Assembly: GCF_000186865.1 (NCBI RefSeq)
Contig: NW_008705607.1
Location: 107,946-140,386 of the forward strand
Length of the DNA stretch: 32,441 nt
Origin: Aureococcus anophagefferens
Taxonomy: Eukaryota; Sar; Pelagophyceae; Pelagomonadales; Pelagomonadaceae
Direction: 5' to 3'
The notes under the pieces were generated by a model that saw only the letters and a list, made by a program, of their open reading frames with translations, was not told where the DNA came from and did no database searches. Positions 17,348 to 25,541 of the stretch are shown here, one piece after another (positions within the stretch are counted from its first letter, which is position 1; each line of letters begins with the position of its first letter). The translations under genes were made by a program, and so were the position numbers.

Positions 17348-18036
17348 CCGAAATAACCGAAGGGGGCGCGCTCGCCGGCGTCTCGAACGCCGAGGAGCGC
17401 GCCGACCTGGACGACCGACTCCTCGAGGTCGTCCCACCACCGCCGCCCCGGCACGCAGCGCACCATCGAACCGGGCCGACAGACGAGGACGGGTTGGTCG
17501 GACGCGTCGCTGTTGAAGAAGGTTTGCGTCACCGCCCAGACGACGTCGAGCGTGACCCACGGCGGCAGCTCGCCGCCGAGGCGCCCGTGGTGGCCGAGGG
17601 TCAGCGCCGCGACGACGAATTTGGCCGGCCCGCCGTCGAGGACGCGCGTCGCGACGTCCATCCACGGCTGGGACGCGCCCGGCGCTTGGTGGTGGTGGTT
17701 CAAGAAGTCGACCGCCAGCCCGAAGCGGCTCAGCGCCGCAATATCCGCGAGCTCGCGCGCCGTGCAGGAGAAGCGCAGGGGCTTCTCGAGCTGCTTCCAC
17801 CGTCCCTGGCGCGGGGCCGCGTCGTCGCTGTGTTGGTAGTTGAGGATCGCGAAGACGGTGAACGCCTCGTCTGGCGGCGCCGCGCGGATCGTTTCAAGCA
17901 CCAGGGCGATGCCTTGGCGCACGTCGGCGGCTCTCTTCAGCGGCGCGGCCGGCACCGCCGGCGACGCCGCGGCCGGCTCCGCGGCCGCCGGATCGGACGG
18001 CGCGCTCGACGCAGCGGTCGCGTCCGCGGGCTCCAT
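17344..18036 (-). CDS. Unknown protein, convergent with the histidine phosphatase
   Basis: The protein has 230 residues with an Ala/Pro-rich first 35 and then a globular part (DVRQGIALVLETIRAAPPDE, FTVFAILNYQHSDD, ELADIAALSRFGLAVDFLNH, TLDVVWAVTQTFFNSD). Codon use and amino-acid balance are clearly protein-like, but I recognise no family or catalytic motif. Histidine-rich NHHHQ and GHH segments are the only distinctive residues. No signal peptide or membrane segment is seen. The last codon and stop lie inside the 3' end of the neighbouring gene: both stops share a CTAG palindrome. The start at 18036 is the first ATG; the 168-bp gap to the divergent gene at 18205 would hold both promoters. Confidence 0.6.
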   Translation of the reverse strand: MEPADATAASSAPSDPAAAEPAAASPAVPAAPLKRAADVRQGIALVLETIRAAPPDEAFTVFAILNYQHSDDAAPRQGRWKQLEKPLRFSCTARELADIAALSRFGLAVDFLNHHHQAPGASQPWMDVATRVLDGGPAKFVVAALTLGHHGRLGGELPPWVTLDVVWAVTQTFFNSDASDQPVLVCRPGSMVRCVPGRRWWDDLEESVVQVGALLGVRDAGERAPFGYFG

Positions 18037-18204
18037 AGCTGCGTCCGCGTCCGCTGTAGCGTCGTTTGAGGGCTCCAGCTGCGTTGCGGCAGAAATCGAT
18101 TTTTAGCGAGCGCTGTTCCGCCACACCGCGCCGCAGACCGATGGGATTCATTCTCACCTCCCCGTCGTCGGAGTTGTGAGTTGTCGTCTCCCCTGCGGCT
18201 CTTT

Positions 18205-19377
18205 ATGATGCGGCGCGGCGCGTGGGCCGCAGCGCTGTGCGCGTCGCTGGCGACCCTACTGTCGTCGCACGGGGCGCGGCGCTGCTATATCGGGCCGTCG
18301 AGCTCGGGGTGGGACACGCACCCCAGCTACGACGAGCTCTTCGACGCGCTCGTCACGAACGCGCCGCTCTGGTCCGGCGGCCCGTCGCTCGGCGGCGCGC
18401 CGCTCCTCGACGTGCTCCGGGACCCGAGCGGCGCCGTCGGCGCGCTCGCCGTGCTCGACGGGCGCGACCTGGCGGCCGGCGGCGCCGCGGCCGCGACGGC
18501 CGCGCGGCTCCGGGCCCTCATGGCGCCGTTCGTCGTGCGGGACTGGGCGCCGGCGCTCGCGCTGCGGAACTCGAGCTGGATGGCGCCGGAGACGCGCGGC
18601 GACCTCCGGGACGTGCCGGGCACCGCGTGGCGCTGGAAGGGGCGCGCGTTCGAGTTCCACCATCCCCCCCCCGGCGCGAACCGGTCCGCGTCGCGCAGCA
18701 CGGCCCGGTCCGCGTCGACGCTCCGCGGATTCCGGAAGGGCGCGGGCCGGTCCTTCACGCTGCCCGTGCCGGAGCGCGCCGTCGACGAAACGCTCCGCGC
18801 GGCGACGTCGCCCGCGGGCGACGCGACCCGGGGCCTCGGCACGCGGACCATTTCGTACCGCGTCGTCCGGACGGGCGCCGGCGCCTACGCCTACAACTGG
18901 CACGTCGACTACGCCCACAACTGGATCGCGGACCTCTCCGGCGGCGACTTCCGCGTCGTCCTCGCGCACCCGGCGCTCGCGGACCCCTGCTTCGAGGTCG
19001 AGCGCGACGAGGCGTCGACGGCGTGGCGCCAGAGCGCGTGCCCGCGCGACGCCGCCGGCCTCGCGGCCTGGCTCCGGGACAGGTGCGGCGACGGCGCGGA
19101 CGACGACCTGTCGTGGATCCCCGCCGCGCAGCACCGCTTCCGCGACGGCGACGCGCTCTTCGTGCCCATCTTCTGGCTCCACACGACGGAGCGCTTCACC
19201 GGCGCGCCCTTCGTCACGTTCGGCCACTTCCACGCCGAGGCGCTCGACGCGCCCGGCGCGTCGCGGCCCCGGATCTGGTACCGCCGCGCGCTCGGGGCCG
19301 TCCGCCGCTACCTCCACGAAGACGCGCCCGGCGCGTCGGAGCCCGCGGTCCTCTACGACTGCGCGAGCCTAAGTTGA
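18205..19377 (+). CDS. Secretory-pathway JmjC/cupin-like dioxygenase-like protein
   Basis: The protein has 390 residues from the ATG at 18205 (a second ATG follows at once). MMRRGAWAAALCASLATLLSSHG is a signal peptide or anchor. The C-terminal half has YAYNWHVDYAHNWIADLSGG, a long insert, then FRDGDALFVPIFWLHTTERF and TFGHFHAEAL. H-x-D in WHVD and the later His in WLHTTE, after a G-D-A-L-F-V-P strand, are the layout of Fe(II)-binding cupin_8/JmjC hydroxylases. The family call is by motif order only; the substrate and activity are unknown. Several N-x-S/T sites suit an ER or extracellular location. The upstream TTG-initiated extension is not credible. It is a single exon ending 134 bp before the convergent IQCH-like gene. 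Confidence 0.6.
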   Translation: MMRRGAWAAALCASLATLLSSHGARRCYIGPSSSGWDTHPSYDELFDALVTNAPLWSGGPSLGGAPLLDVLRDPSGAVGALAVLDGRDLAAGGAAAATAARLRALMAPFVVRDWAPALALRNSSWMAPETRGDLRDVPGTAWRWKGRAFEFHHPPPGANRSASRSTARSASTLRGFRKGAGRSFTLPVPERAVDETLRAATSPAGDATRGLGTRTISYRVVRTGAGAYAYNWHVDYAHNWIADLSGGDFRVVLAHPALADPCFEVERDEASTAWRQSACPRDAAGLAAWLRDRCGDGADDDLSWIPAAQHRFRDGDALFVPIFWLHTTERFTGAPFVTFGHFHAEALDAPGASRPRIWYRRALGAVRRYLHEDAPGASEPAVLYDCASLS

Positions 19378-19511
19378 GGAGGCGCTCGCCATAGCCCGCC
19401 GCCGAAGCGGCACAAGAAGCTGAAGCCGATCGAGCACTTCGTTGGGGAGGTGGGCGCTGCCGGGCCGGCCCGCGGCCGCGACCGTCGACGCCCTGGAACC
19501 CTCGCCTACTC

Positions 19512-22500
19512 TTAGACGGGCGTCGCGGCGTCGTCGGGCTGGGGGAGGCGCCGCCGGTCGTGGATGAGGGGCGCGGCGAGCTCGGGCCCGATGGCGAGGG
19601 ACGAGATCATGTGCTCGAGGGGCCGGAGCGCGCCGTTGACGACGTGGATCAAATCCGGCAGCTCGCGGTCCGCGGGCCCGGCCACGTGGTGGATGAGGTG
19701 CGCCGTGTCGACGTGCTTCCGCACGAAGGTCAAAAACTTGTGGCAGAGGCGCAGCGCGTCGAGCTTGTTCGCGCCCTCGGTGACCGCGCCGACGACGCCG
19801 GACGCGAGCGAGTCGACGAGCAGTAACACGGGCCCGCGGCGCTTCGCGAGGTCGAAGGCGATGCCGTGGAGGCGGCAGAGCTTGAAGAAGGACGAGTACT
19901 TGAGCGCGGCGAGGCCCGGGTGGTAGAAGCCCGGCACGAGGACGTAGCTCCGCTTCGCCGGGTCCGCCGGCGGCGCCGGGCCCGCGCCCGGCGCGGGCTT
20001 CCGCGGCGCGCGGCCCGTCACCGCGACGTGGAGCAGGTGGCCCACGGCGAGCGGGTTCAGGCCCAGCTCCAGGTCCGTCGCCCACAGCCGTAGCGCGCCG
20101 CCGGCGTCGGCGCTCCGGTGCGCCGTGAAGTGCAACGTGAAGTGGCCGACGACGCCGCCTGCGTGGACGTCGAACGGTGAGCTGGGGTATCCCAGCCAAA
20201 CTTGAGAATGCTCCATCTCGATCGAATCGAAGTCGATTCGACTGATTTTTGGACGAATCGATCGCTCTCGTCGAGTTCTCGAGAAGCAGAGCCGAAGAAA
20301 TTGCGTCGAAACTGTCGCATACGCTCACATTGAAGTCGGGTTGAAGATTTGAATGCCACGCGGGACGCCGCGGTCGAAGAGCCGCCGCGCGACGGCCGCC
20401 GTCGCGCCGGCCAGCGCCTCGACGGGCGCGGCGGCCGCCGGGTGGACGGCGACGATGCGCTCGTAGCCGTCCGTCGACAGCACGTCCTGGGCCGCGCGCA
20501 CGGACACGACGCCGTCGGGCCGCACGAACGCGTGGACGCACGAGTGGCCGACGACGTCGCGCGGCTCCGCCTCGATGACGCCGCCGTAGCGCTGGACCAG
20601 GGCCATGAACGACGGCCAGGCGCCGCCCTCGGGCCGCTTGCCCGGGTAGCAGACGACCGCGCGCGCCGCGAGCGCGACGCGCAGCGACCGGAGGAGTTTC
20701 GACCGCGCCAGCACCTGCACGTCCGGGTGGTGCCAGGCCGCCTCGCCCTTGTGCCGGTCGAGGGCCGTGAGGCGCCGCTGCTCGTGCCGCAGGTCCCGCA
20801 CGACGTCCAAATCGTCGACGTCGAGGTACGCGACGCCCGACGCGCCCGCGTCCGCCTGCGTGGAACTCACATCTTCAACCCGACGTCCATGTGCGCGTAT
20901 TCGAACGGTTCGGACCAGCCTCGTCGGCCATGCTTCGAGCACTCGACGAGCGTCATCGATTCGTCCAAAGATCAGCTCAATCGACTTCGACGTGACCGAG
21001 CGAGAGACTTTTCAAAGTTTGGTCGGGACGTCCCGAACCGGCGGTCGAGTTCCACGCGGGCGTCCGCGTCGACGCCGAACTTCCACCGCGCGACGTCCAA
21101 ATGGCCCGCCACGAGCTTCGCCAGCGCCACGCAGAAGTCCTCCTCGTCGTAGATGTCGTGCGCGCCCACGGGGATGTTCACGTCGCTCTCGTGGAGCACG
21201 CGCTTCGCGCCGGACCGCGACCCGTAGAGCGCCGCGCGGCTCGGGTCCGGCCCCAGCAGGGGCACGTCGAGGCGCAGCGCCAGCGCCTTCTCGGCCCAGC
21301 CCACGGGGCCGCCGGGCACGATGACCGCGAAGCGGCCCGCGCTGAGGTGGTAGAGCCGCCGGCAGCAGCTCGGCGAGTAGAGCGCGAGCGACGCCAACGT
21401 AAAATGCGCCGGGAAGCGGCGGACGAGCTCGGGCACGATGACCGTGAAGCGGGAGCTCGCGCCCGGCCGCGGCGTCGACGCCGGGTCGCCGTCCGCGTCG
21501 TCGTCGTCGTCGCCGGAGCCGCCGCGCGCGAGCGACAGCACGCGCTGGTAGTAGTCGACCAACTCGTCGCCGAGCTCGACGGGCGACACGTAGACGACGT
21601 GCGTGTTCGGGTCCGCGGCCGCGCAGAGCCGCGCGATCTGCATGGCCTGGGACAGCTGGAAGCGCGGCGCGTCGAGGCGCACGTGCTCGCTGTGGCCCAG
21701 CGACGGCACGTGGATCTCGACGCGCTCCGCGCCCGGCGCGAGGTGCGCGGCGTCGCGCCGGAGCCGCGCGGAGAGCGCGTCCCAGTGCGTCGCCCGCTCG
21801 CTGCGGAGCCGCGCGATGCCGTCGAGCACCGTCGCGACCGCGAGCTTGCGCCGCGCCTGGCTCTGGATGGACACGGCCGCGTCGCGGCGCACGCGGTGGC
21901 TCAGGAACCGCTTCCGCGCGACGACGCGCCGCGCGACGGTCTGGATGAGCGTCGCGGCCTTGGAGCGGTCCCGGTGCTTCGTCGTCGACGAGGACGGCTT
22001 GAAGATGTCCTCGCCGCCGTCGACGTGGTCCATGTTGTGCACGCACGCGCGCAGGTCCGCGACCTTGAGCCGCGCGAGGTCGCACTTGGCGAGCGCGTCG
22101 ACGGCCGCGCCGTCGACGAGGGCGAGCGTCACGGCCTTCTGGAGGCACAGGTCCTCCAGCAGGCCGACGATGTGGGAGATGCCGCTCCAGCGGACCGCGT
22201 AGCGGCGCCGGAACGCGCCGAACTCGGGCGTCGCGTGGAGCCGCTTGCCCTTCCAGATGATGAAATGGTGGAGCGAGTGCTGCTGGAGGAGGTTCGTGTA
22301 GGTCCGGATGCGGTTCACGGACGCCGTGAGGCCGTCCGCGCCCGACGCGGTCGTCCGCGCCGTGGTGACCGTCCGCTGCGTCGCGCCGTCGCCCGACCGC
22401 TCCGAGCCGCCGCTCGCGACGGACGCCTTGCTCGGGCTCCGGTCGCCCTCCTTGGACGCCTTGGCCTCCTGCTTCCTCGCGTCCGCCGCGGCGCGCCTCT

Positions 22501-23190
22501 CCGCGGCCCCGGCCTTCCGCCGCTCCGCCTGGGCAGGACAAGGGTGATTCAACGTCGCTTCAACATGAGTGTTCCGCGCGCGCGCGTTCCGAAAAAAGCA
22601 TCTACGCTTCGAGACCGTTCCGAGAGATGATCGCTCGTCCAAGAATTAGCCAAAATGAGTGGAAAACGGCCGAGATATGAGCCTTTGAAGTTGGGAATTT
22701 CGCTCTCTTGTCCTGCCCGCCGCTCCGCCTTGTCGTCGAGGACCCGCGCGACGTACGTCGTCGCGGCCGCCTCGCCCTCGGGGCTCAGGTCGTCGAGGAA
22801 GCCGCTGTAGAGGCTCAGCTCGGGGCCGAAGGTCTCCTGCTTCGCGCGCCGCGTCCGCTCCAGGTCGGCCTTGGCCCGCGCGCGCTTCGACGTGTAGCGC
22901 CGCGCGGGCACGCGCGGCGCGGACGTGTCGAACTTGAGCGTCGGCACCTCCAGGCCAAAGGGGTTCGCGAAGGGCTGGCGCCGCCGGCCGGGCCCGCCCC
23001 GCGCCGGCGGGCCCCCGGCCAGCACGCCCCGCCGCGGCGGGTGGCCCAGGCCCACGCTCTTCTGCGACGTCGTCAGCACGCCGGCCATGGGGTCGCCGCC
23101 GAGGATGTCGAAGGCGCCGCTGATGGGCGGCAGCGTCTTGACGCCGTTCGTGTCCAGCGGGTCGTGGAAGAGGCCCATGTCCAGCGCCAT
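19512..23190 (-). CDS. IQCH: IQCH homologue (IQ motif-containing protein H), four exons, three introners
   Basis: Exons 23190-22729, 22528-21068, 20855-20372 and 20158-19512 give 1017 residues; animal IQCH is close to 1030. Matching blocks run along the whole length: LLQQHSLHHFIIWKGK (from about residue 234); two IQ motifs (AATLIQTVARRVVARKRFL about 345, AAVSIQSQARRKLAVATVL about 371); then VEIHVPSLGHSEHVRL, THVVYVSPVELGDELVDYYQ, VPLLGPDPSRAALYGSRSGA, VNIPVGAHDIYDEEDF, GGVIEAEPRDV, VVGHFTLHF and a final YSSFFKLCRLHGIAFDL. IQCH is known from sperm and ciliated lineages; IQ motifs bind calmodulin, and the central region resembles an ATP-grasp fold (inference). All three introns are GC-AG introners, in phases 0, 0 and 1. 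Each excision rebuilds family sequence, for example FDRGVVGHF. The ATG at 23190 is the first in frame. Confidence 0.9.
20159..20363 (-). mobile_element. Introner element, subfamily B (copy B2), intron 3 of the IQCH-like gene
   Basis: A 205-bp element lies between duplications reading GCGGCGTC in gene sense (20364-20371 and 20151-20158). In gene sense it begins CCGCGTGGCATTCAAATC and ends GACGTCCACGCAG. The intron is 20371-20159 (213 nt, GC donor, phase 1). Only the outer GCGTGG/CCACGC pairs perfectly; the inner terminal repeat has decayed. The reverse strand (plus strand here) carries CTGATTTTTGGACGA. Confidence 0.9.
20856..21059 (+). mobile_element. Introner element, subfamily B (copy B3), intron 2 of the IQCH-like gene, reversed relative to the gene
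   Basis: A 204-bp element lies between duplications GCGTCCGC on the plus strand (20848-20855 and 21060-21067; GCGGACGC in gene sense). In gene sense it begins CCGCGTGGAACTC and ends GAGTTCCACGCAG. The intron is 21067-20856 (212 nt, GC donor, phase 0). Its internal orientation is opposite to copies B1 and B2 relative to the host gene. Confidence 0.91.
22529..22720 (-). mobile_element. Introner element, subfamily A (copy A3), intron 1 of the IQCH-like gene
   Basis: A 192-bp element lies between duplications reading GCGGAGCG in gene sense (22721-22728 and 22521-22528). In gene sense it begins GCGGGCAGGACAAGAG and ends CTTGTCCTGCCCAG. The intron is 22728-22529 (200 nt, GC donor, phase 0). The flanking direct repeat can be read as up to 14 bp because the target is rich in CCG, so the exact edge at the donor side is slightly ambiguous. 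Confidence 0.91.
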
Positions 23191-23424
23191 GGTCGCCGGG
23201 AGCCGGCCTGCCAGGCGCAGCCCCGGCGGTCCCACCTCGTTTCAGCGCCGCCGCAAGGCAGTATCACCACGGATTCACTGCACCGTGGACGGTCGACGCG
23301 TCAGGCTTCTTGCCAAGTGCGGCGAGAATCGATATAGATCTCGAGCTGCTGGCCGAGCTTGGCCTCTCTTTCGTCGCGCAGATCCCAGCGTCGCGCGGCG
23401 CCTCGGCGCCTTCCGACGTCAACC

Positions 23425-25173
23425 ATGGAAAACGAGATGCTCTGGGAGGTCGTGCTGAGCTACCTGGGCGACGGGGCCCGCGCGGCGCGCACCTGCAAGC
23501 TCGTGAACGTGGCCGCGCGGTCTCGCGCGTCGCGGCCCTTCTTCCTGACGGCCGTGCACGCCGGGCCGGCGCCGGAGGCCGCGCCGCCGAGCCCCGCGCG
23601 GCTGCGATCGGCGGCGAAGCGCATCGGCGGCTTCCTGCTCCGCCAGGCGCGGCGGCGCCTCGGATCGGACGCCGGCGCGGCGGGCGCGGGCGACGACGGC
23701 GGCGCCGCGGAGGAGGCGCCGCGGGGGAACCGGGCCGCGGCGGCCGTGGCCGAGGTGCTGGGCACGCTGTCGCTGCCCGCGGCGCCGCACGTCGCCGTCG
23801 TCCTCGCGTCCGGGACCTGGGCCGGGTGTTTAGGAGACCTGCGGGCCGCGTTCCGCGCGGCCTTACCCGCGACGACGATCGTCGGCGGCGCGGCGCCGGG
23901 CGTGCTCTGCTCGACGGCCCACGCCGTCCGCGAGCTCGAGCCGAGCGACGACGCCGGCGGCTTCGCCGTCGCGCTCGTGCGCCTCGGCGACGAGGGCGCG
24001 CTGCGCGCGCGCTACGTGCCCGCGCGCGGCGACCCGCACGGGCCCGCGCCGGCGGCGTCGGGCCGCCTCGACGTCGACGGGGACAAGCCGCCGCGCGCCT
24101 GCCTCGTGTTCAGCGAGGACGCGCGCGCGGCGCACGCCGCGCTCCGCGAGGTCACGGACTTCAAGGACGCGTGGCTGGCCCGCGGCGCGCGGCCCTGCGC
24201 GGTGTCCGGCGGCCTGCTGGGCGCGGAGCGGAGCGTCGACACGGGGTCGCTCATCTTCGACGCGGCGCCGGGCGTCGGCGACGGCCTGCCGACGCTGCCC
24301 GCGGGCGCGCCCGGCGGCGCGCTCGTGCTCGCGTTCGTGGGCAAGGGCGCGACGTGCTCGTCGGCCGTGAGCCGCGGCGCCGAGGTCGTCGGGCCCCACG
24401 TCTACGAGGTGCGGGAGACGTCGCAGCAGCGCGTCAACGTCTGCCCGGGCCACTCGATCACGCTCGAGAAGGTCCGGGGCCTGTCCGTCGCCGCGGTCCG
24501 CGACGGCGCCGGGGCCTTCGTGCGCGTGGACCGGTCCGACGACCTCGTGTCCCCGGGCGCGACGCTCCGGACGCTGGTGAACAGCGTCGGCGGCCTGCCG
24601 CGGCCGCTGTTCCTCGGGGTCCGCGCGCGCGGCGGAGGCGGCGCGGTGGAGACGACGGGCTTCAACCTGCTGAGCCCCCAGCACCTCGACGACGACGGCG
24701 CCGTCGCGCTGGACGGCGACGTGCCCGAGGGCGCGCGCGCGGCCTGGCACACGCTCGACGCGGCCGCGTCGGTCAAGGAGCTCGAGGCGGCCGCGGAGGC
24801 GAGCCGCGTCGCGCTGCGCCTCGCGGGCGCGCGCGCCGCGGCGCTCCGCGGCGGCCTCGACGAGACACTGAGCGTGCTCGGGGCCGTCGTCTTCACCTGC
24901 AGCGGCCGCGGCACGAACTTCCACCGCGCGCCCGACCGCGACTCCGCCGCGCTCCGCGCGGGCCAGCCGCGGCTCCCCATCGTCGGCTGCTTCTGCAACG
25001 GCGAGATCGGCCCGCCGCCCTTCCACGAGATGGGCGGCGGCACGTCCTCCGAGGCCGACCCCCACATCGCGGGCTTCACGTGCTCCTCCGTCATCTGCCG
25101 CCTCGACGGCGCGGACGACGTGGACGAGCCCGAGACGCTCCTCCCGCCGCCGCCGCCGCCGGAGGGCGAGTGA
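23425..25173 (+). CDS. F-box and FIST-domain protein, FBXO22-like
   Basis: The protein has 582 residues from the ATG at 23425 (AACCATGG). The N-terminus (MLWEVVLSYLGDGARAARTC, then KLVNVAARS) is F-box-like. A FIST_N-like region follows (HVAVVLASGTWAG, TIVGGAAPGVLCS, FAVALVRLGDEG, FKDAWLARGARPCAVSGGLL). The end is a FIST_C-like domain (GAVVFTCSGRGTNFH, then PIVGCFCNGEIGP). F-box + FIST_N + FIST_C is the architecture of human FBXO22, an SCF ubiquitin-ligase receptor; FIST domains are thought to bind small ligands. The F-box is short and weak, so a plain FIST protein is the alternative. The tail is poly-Pro. There is no intron. The gene starts 234 bp from the divergent IQCH-like gene. Confidence 0.78.
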   Translation: MENEMLWEVVLSYLGDGARAARTCKLVNVAARSRASRPFFLTAVHAGPAPEAAPPSPARLRSAAKRIGGFLLRQARRRLGSDAGAAGAGDDGGAAEEAPRGNRAAAAVAEVLGTLSLPAAPHVAVVLASGTWAGCLGDLRAAFRAALPATTIVGGAAPGVLCSTAHAVRELEPSDDAGGFAVALVRLGDEGALRARYVPARGDPHGPAPAASGRLDVDGDKPPRACLVFSEDARAAHAALREVTDFKDAWLARGARPCAVSGGLLGAERSVDTGSLIFDAAPGVGDGLPTLPAGAPGGALVLAFVGKGATCSSAVSRGAEVVGPHVYEVRETSQQRVNVCPGHSITLEKVRGLSVAAVRDGAGAFVRVDRSDDLVSPGATLRTLVNSVGGLPRPLFLGVRARGGGGAVETTGFNLLSPQHLDDDGAVALDGDVPEGARAAWHTLDAAASVKELEAAAEASRVALRLAGARAAALRGGLDETLSVLGAVVFTCSGRGTNFHRAPDRDSAALRAGQPRLPIVGCFCNGEIGPPPFHEMGGGTSSEADPHIAGFTCSSVICRLDGADDVDEPETLLPPPPPPEGE

Positions 25174-25541
25174 GGCGTGCCTCCGGGTTTTTGTGCGCCC
25201 CCGTCTAAAGAGCTCCCTCCATGGCGCGCTCGCGATCCTCTCCGAATGTGAATTTCATGACCCCGGCAACCTTGACGCACTCGACGCGCGCCTGGATCGT
25301 TTCAAGCATGTGCCGCGCGTCAGCGACGCGGTTGTTCTGAACCCGCTCGCCTCCGGCCTCTGCCGCGCGCCAGATCGTCGACCGACCTCCCGGGGGGGGT
25401 CGACACGCCGCCCCTCAACCCGGAACGGGCCCCGACGCCGCACTCGCTGTTTTCCCGTGCCCCGTCGCTTCCGGCGAGCAGGCTTGAAAAAACGCACTCT
25501 TACCTCGCCCCGGAGCCCTAGGGTTGATTCGCCTCTATCCG
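25174..25541. other. 368-bp intergenic interval
   Basis: This lies between the F-box/FIST gene and the chromatin-protein gene, both on the plus strand. No gene, RNA or repeat is recognised. A G-rich spot (GGGGGGG near 25391) and pyrimidine-rich stretches are the only features. Confidence 0.5.

Noticed and set aside
22549..22720. Protein extensions running into introner A3, such as [17 protein letters not shown], from both neighbouring exons of the IQCH-like gene
   Set aside because: The same peptide appears wherever a subfamily A copy lies in this frame and orientation. It is intron sequence and splicing removes it.
3853..22728. Six related 192-205 bp repeats as MITE insertions that break their host genes
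   Set aside because: In the homologues that could be compared, splicing at the duplication and terminal CAG restores the conserved protein exactly, and in all four genes the frame is kept, so they act as introns, not as disruptions.
23310..25208. Plus-strand frame of about 632 codons over the FIST protein
   Set aside because: Arg/Gly-rich shadow; the FIST motifs lie in the other plus-strand frame.
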